A stretch of 7,530 nucleotides of DNA. Origin: Methanomassiliicoccales archaeon PtaU1.Bin030 (GTDB lineage: Archaea; Thermoplasmatota; Thermoplasmata; Methanomassiliicoccales; Methanomassiliicoccaceae). Location of the stretch: contig MVRB01000093.1 in assembly GCA_002067635.1 (NCBI GenBank), positions 1-7,530 on the forward strand, written 5' to 3'. The notes under the pieces are model-generated. The model ran no database searches and was not told where the DNA came from. It saw nothing but the letters and a program-made list of their open reading frames with translations. Position 1 is the first letter of the stretch. Every line of letters starts with the position of its first letter. This document shows, one piece after another, positions 5,170-7,530 of the stretch. Made by a program: the position numbers and the translations under genes.

Positions 5170-5559
5170 TCACCGTAGCCAGACGAGCTCTTCCTTGGTC
5201 CTGGTAACGATGCGGTTCATGCTCTCCAGGATAACCTGGTCATCAATATCGCGGTCCACCGTGGCCACGATCAGGAGGCTGGACGAAAGCTCGGAGATGA
5301 ACAGCTTGGTGTTTCTGAATACCGCGATGAGGTACTCGATCTTGTCCTTGAAAATGTCGTTCTTAGTGGCCTCAGCGGCCGAGAACATTATTGCGGCCAT
5401 GGCCGAGAAGGTTTCTGCCCTAGCAGAGGATGCAGCCTTGCCAGCTATCATTAGACCTGTCTTCGATACGATAGTGATGCTCTGAACGTTCTTCCCCTGG
5501 GGGAACTCCCCACGGATGATTTCGTCAAGGATGTTCTCGACAGATTTGGCGTCCTGCAC
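5170..5559 (-). CDS. Roadblock/LC7-domain protein
   Basis: A 129-residue single-domain Roadblock/LC7 protein. The pattern is an N-terminal helix (VENILDEIIRGE), the strand VQSITIVSKTGLMIAG (residues 25-40), the long helix ETFSAMAAIMFSAAEATKND, the paired strands YLIAVFRNTKLFISEL and SLLIVATVDRD, and a C-terminal helix ending in WLR. In bacteria and archaea such proteins dimerise and often act with small Ras-like GTPases (MglA/MglB type) or in signalling and cell-surface complexes. No GTPase gene is visible in the window, so the partner is unknown. Translation starts at GTG (5559) with GGAGG (5571-5567) seven bases upstream; no better ATG exists. It converges on pyrI and is divergent from the UPF0200 gene. 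Confidence 0.85.
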   Translation of the reverse strand: MQDAKSVENILDEIIRGEFPQGKNVQSITIVSKTGLMIAGKAASSARAETFSAMAAIMFSAAEATKNDIFKDKIEYLIAVFRNTKLFISELSSSLLIVATVDRDIDDQVILESMNRIVTRTKEELVWLR

Positions 5560-5604
5560 AGACCTTCCTCCACCCAGTGAACCCTTATTCCCTTAGGTCG
5601 TGGC

Positions 5605-5630
5605 GTATAAGAGGGAGCATGATTATATCC
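5605..5630 (-). promoter_or_regulatory. candidate promoter of the Roadblock gene
   Basis: Two TATA-like elements are visible on the minus strand: GGATATAAT (5630-5622) and TCTTATAC (5612-5605). The nearer one predicts a start near 5582, about 23 bases before the GTG and just upstream of the GGAGG site, which is the better fit. Confidence 0.4.
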
Positions 5631-5754
5631 TTTCCGCAACTGGTATCCTGGTTCTATACTATCTATCACCTTCACACCATTTTTGGACACTTTCCCGGGT
5701 AGGGAAGAAAAAAGACATGTAGGACATCACCAATGCTTTCGGACAAGGCGGTCC

Positions 5755-6282
5755 ATGAATAAGGTCCTCGTGATAACAGGAATGCCTGGTGCAGGCAAGG
5801 AGGAGTTCGTCAAGGTTGCGCAGAGAAAAGGGTACGCCGTGATTCGCATGGGAGATGTCGTCCGTCAGGAGGCGGAGCGGCAGGGAGTGGTCATGGACGA
5901 TAGGGGGATCGGGGGATTCGCCTCCTCGGAGCGGCATGTTCACGGGCCGGAGATCTGGGCTCGCCGGTGCCTGGATATACTGGGAACGGGACCCACGGTA
6001 ATCGACGGGTCCCGCAGCCTGATGGAGATGAGGGCCTTCCGCTCCGCCCTCGGCGAGGGCACCAGGCTGGTGGCCGTGCATAGCTCCCCAGCCTCCCGAT
6101 TCGAGCGGCTGCGTAAGCGCAACCGTTCCGACGCTCCTCGTAACATCCAGGAGTTCGAGGAGAGGGACGAGCGGGAGCTGGGTTGGGGCCTTGGCTCCCT
6201 AATAGCCATGGCCGACATCATGCTGGTCAACGAGGGCACTTTGGAGCAGTTCCACGCTCTTGTGGAGAAGGAGTTGGAATGA
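5755..6282 (+). CDS. UPF0200-type nucleotide kinase-like P-loop protein (dephospho-CoA-kinase/adenylate-kinase-like)
   Basis: A 175-residue P-loop protein of the archaeal UPF0200 group. The P-loop is GMPGAGKEE (9-17). It is followed by VIRMGDVVRQEA (NMP-binding-like region, about residues 29-40), VIDGSRSLMEM, the strand LVAVHSSPASRFERL, a lid-like RNRSDAP segment, then EFEERDERELGWGLGSLIAMAD and a conserved VNEGTLEQF end. The whole chain tracks family members from start to end. The physiological substrate of the family is not something I can state; its fold suggests phosphoryl transfer to a small nucleotide-like substrate. The usual Ser/Thr after the P-loop Lys is Glu. The ATG at 5755 gives the standard N-terminus; only a weak ribosome site (AAGGCGGT) precedes it. 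The next gene starts one base after its stop. Confidence 0.88.
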   Translation: MNKVLVITGMPGAGKEEFVKVAQRKGYAVIRMGDVVRQEAERQGVVMDDRGIGGFASSERHVHGPEIWARRCLDILGTGPTVIDGSRSLMEMRAFRSALGEGTRLVAVHSSPASRFERLRKRNRSDAPRNIQEFEERDERELGWGLGSLIAMADIMLVNEGTLEQFHALVEKELE

Positions 6283-6283
6283 C

Positions 6284-6583
6284 ATGGTGAAGTACAGGCT
6301 GGTCCGGCTCTGCAGGGAGGACGCCATGTCGGTGGTGCCCCTGGAGATGTACCGCTACGATCTGGAATGTGCCGCAATACTTTTGAAGGAAAAAGGATAC
6401 GAGGTCGTGGCCCAGGGGCCGATGGTCATCATCAGGGACCTGGACCACGAAGCCACTCTCTATCCCAGCGGCCGCATCCTCCTCTCCCATGTGGACAGCA
6501 AGGAGGTGGCGGCTTCGGTGGCCAATAGGATCTACGATACTGTCGAGGGTTCGATGGAGCCGGTGCCTTCCAGAAGGTCCTGA
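6284..6583 (+). CDS. small conserved protein, C-terminal half resembling a TBP half-repeat
   Basis: A 99-residue protein I do not recognise by name. Its start (MVKYRLVRLCREDAM) is followed by MYRYDLECAAILLKEKGYEVV, a helix into a strand, then MVIIRDLDHEATLYPSGRILLSHVDSKEVAASVANRIYDTVE. The pattern 'strand-L-Y-PSG-R-I-strand-x-D-S-K-E-x-A...helix' resembles the 'FSSGKIVxTGAKSxxxA...' core of each half of the TATA-binding protein, and the length is about one half-repeat. This is a visual resemblance, not a proven homology. The last dozen residues look like an untidy tail overlapping the neighbouring gene. The ATG at 6284 overlaps no gene upstream, but is one base after the kinase-like gene's stop, so the two are probably co-transcribed. 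A nucleic-acid-binding role is possible but unproven. Confidence 0.72.
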   Translation: MVKYRLVRLCREDAMSVVPLEMYRYDLECAAILLKEKGYEVVAQGPMVIIRDLDHEATLYPSGRILLSHVDSKEVAASVANRIYDTVEGSMEPVPSRRS

Positions 6584-6933
6584 GCCATTTCCTGGCGCAT
6601 GGGTGCTTTCACCTGCTTCTCTAGGTCCTCGGGGCCAAGGCGCAGATCGGTTATGGTGCCGTCACGGTAGCAGACGATGAGCTTCAGCCGGTCCTCTTCC
6701 AGGCGTAGCTCGATGGAGCGCAGGTTGGATATGTATGACATCTCCCGGCGGTCGATGCTCACCCGGCTGATGATCTTGTTCTGCTCCATCTCCTTTATCA
6801 TGCGGTAGCAGCGGGACATCGACATCCGGCTCGCGGAAGCGATCTCCTTGGCCGACCTCGGCTTGATGTCGATGGCCGATAGTATTCTCCTGCTGTCCAA
6901 ATCACAGGTTAGCTGTGCTATGTCGAAGTACAC
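6532..6933 (-). CDS. winged-helix (ArsR-like) transcriptional regulator
   Basis: About 133 residues from a GTG start at 6933. The N-terminal part is a winged helix: LTCDLDSRRILSAID, then PRSAKEIASASRMSMSRCYRMIKEMEQNKIISRV, which fits 'sAkeIa...s.s..YR.i.eLe..glI'. It is followed by beta strands (MSYISNLRSIELRLEEDRLKLIV), a combination common in small euryarchaeal HTH proteins. No ligand domain is evident. The frame is open to an ATG at 7056, which would add a hydrophobic, AT-rich N-terminus across the promoter region. I prefer the GTG because a strong TATA box (6977-6969) predicts a start near 6947. Its 3' end, a TAG stop, overlaps the convergent 99-residue gene by 52 bases. It is divergent from the FG-GAP gene and could regulate it. 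Confidence 0.75.
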   Translation of the reverse strand: MYFDIAQLTCDLDSRRILSAIDIKPRSAKEIASASRMSMSRCYRMIKEMEQNKIISRVSIDRREMSYISNLRSIELRLEEDRLKLIVCYRDGTITDLRLGPEDLEKQVKAPMRQEMAQDLLEGTGSIEPSTVS

Positions 6934-6968
6934 TTTTGCATCCCATCCTAAGATAAGGACCGATAAAT

Positions 6969-6977
6969 AAATATAAA
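6969..6977 (-). promoter_or_regulatory. TATA box for the winged-helix regulator
   Basis: The minus strand reads TTTATATTT, close to the archaeal TTTAWATA consensus. A start about 26 bases downstream falls near 6947, some 14 bases before the GTG at 6933. Confidence 0.5.
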
Positions 6978-7084
6978 GGAGTTGGTCCCCGATTATCCAT
7001 CCTGATAGCCTGGCATGATTTTTTAATTGTCCAGTGTCATATAATTCTCGATTCATTTTTTGAAATTAGTATTCACCCAGGTAG

Positions 7085-7093
7085 AATTAAATA
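7085..7093 (+). promoter_or_regulatory. TATA box for the FG-GAP protein gene
   Basis: The plus strand reads AATTAAATA. The predicted start is near 7115, about 15 bases before the ATG at 7130, with the ribosome site AGGTGG between them. The element is nearly symmetrical, so it could also serve the minus strand (start near 7063). A second TATA-like run (TATAAAAG, 7113-7120) is too close to the ATG to serve it. Confidence 0.45.
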
Positions 7094-7129
7094 CGCTGGC
7101 CTTCTGCCTTGGTATAAAAGGTGGGAGAG

Positions 7130-7530
7130 ATGCTGGGGAAGAAGAGGGCGTCCCTCTGGATACTGCCGGTCCTTGCTGCAGCCCTGCTGCTGGCAGTCCC
7201 TGCGTCAATTCCCATGACGGGGGTTCCCGAGGTCAACGATTCTAACTCTTCCGCCGTCCCCTACGGTGTTGAGACCATCTTCTCGGAGGGTTACATCTTC
7301 GATTCTCATCGTGAGGGGCTTGACCTGCCCGATGGCATAAGGGACATGGCCTTGGGGGAGCTGGACGGGGATGGCATCACGGATGTGGCCGTCGCCAATG
7401 CAACTACCATCCTCATCTACCATGGGCTAGGGGACGGCATCCTTGGCTCCACCCCCGTGGCCCTGACCCGCGGGGGTATGGATGACATTCGGAGCCTGGC
7501 CATCGGAGACCTGGACGGGGATGGAAAGGA
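7130..7530 (+). CDS. secreted FG-GAP/VCBS repeat (beta-propeller) protein, 5' part only
   Basis: The first 133 codons of a gene cut off by the right edge. Residues 4-6 (KKR) and the hydrophobic core WILPVLAAALLLAV (10-23) make a Sec signal peptide with a likely cleavage near PAS-IP. After a Ser/Asn-rich linker come FG-GAP/VCBS-type repeats: IRDMALGELDGDGITDVAVAN (71-90) and IRSLAIGDLDGDGK at the edge. Each carries a DxDGDGxxD-type calcium loop between the blades of an integrin-like beta-propeller. Such proteins are exported or cell-surface proteins, often involved in adhesion or polymer binding; the actual role depends on the missing part. The ATG at 7130 is preceded by AGGTGG. The gene is divergent from the winged-helix regulator. 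Confidence 0.85.
   Translation, partial: MLGKKRASLWILPVLAAALLLAVPASIPMTGVPEVNDSNSSAVPYGVETIFSEGYIFDSHREGLDLPDGIRDMALGELDGDGITDVAVANATTILIYHGLGDGILGSTPVALTRGGMDDIRSLAIGDLDGDGK

Noticed and set aside
5102..5485. C-terminal extension of PyrI by TAG decoding
   Set aside because: The protein is already full length with all zinc ligands, and the extension is antisense to a real gene; kept only as a comment on stop-codon use.

Overview
The window looks archaeal, most likely a moderately GC-rich euryarchaeon of the Thermoplasmata / Methanomassiliicoccales type. The evidence is: an adjacent pyrB-pyrI pair with archaeal-type ends; a UPF0200-type kinase-like protein; a lone Roadblock/LC7 protein; a VVHGPE-type archaeal conserved protein; TrmB-like and haloarchaeal-style winged-helix regulators; TATA-like boxes about 25 bases before likely transcription starts; and GGTGAT/GGAGG ribosome sites. 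The lineage is inferred from gene content. No rRNA, tRNA, CRISPR array or insertion sequence was seen.

Left block (1-2295). Five short genes on the minus strand form a sulfur-relay operon, transcribed tusA -> DsrE2 -> TusB/DsrH-like -> TusD/DsrE-like -> TusC/DsrF-like. The last four are packed with overlaps or gaps of a few bases, and an oligo-T tract follows the last gene. Facing away from tusA is a TrmB-like winged-helix regulator with a CxxC pair. The two transcription units have back-to-back TATA boxes only 7 bases apart. The natural hypothesis is a thiol- or sulfur-responsive regulator controlling a persulfide-carrier system.

Middle block (2296-5172). A 352-residue archaeal conserved protein of unknown function (VVHGPE N-terminus, probably DUF2117) lies on the minus strand. 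It is divergent from pyrB-pyrI, which encode the catalytic and zinc-binding regulatory chains of aspartate carbamoyltransferase, the committed step of pyrimidine synthesis. PyrI converges on a Roadblock/LC7 gene.

Right block (5173-7530). A UPF0200 kinase-like protein is followed one base later by a 99-residue protein whose C-terminal half resembles a TBP half-repeat. That gene converges on, and overlaps by 52 bp, a winged-helix regulator on the minus strand. Divergent from the regulator, and cut by the window edge, is a secreted FG-GAP/VCBS beta-propeller protein with calcium-binding DGDG loops.

The best candidates for something under-described are the sulfur-relay operon with its CxxC regulator and interlocked divergent promoter, and the kinase-like / TBP-half-like gene pair. 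All functional assignments rest on reading motifs by eye; no database search was run.
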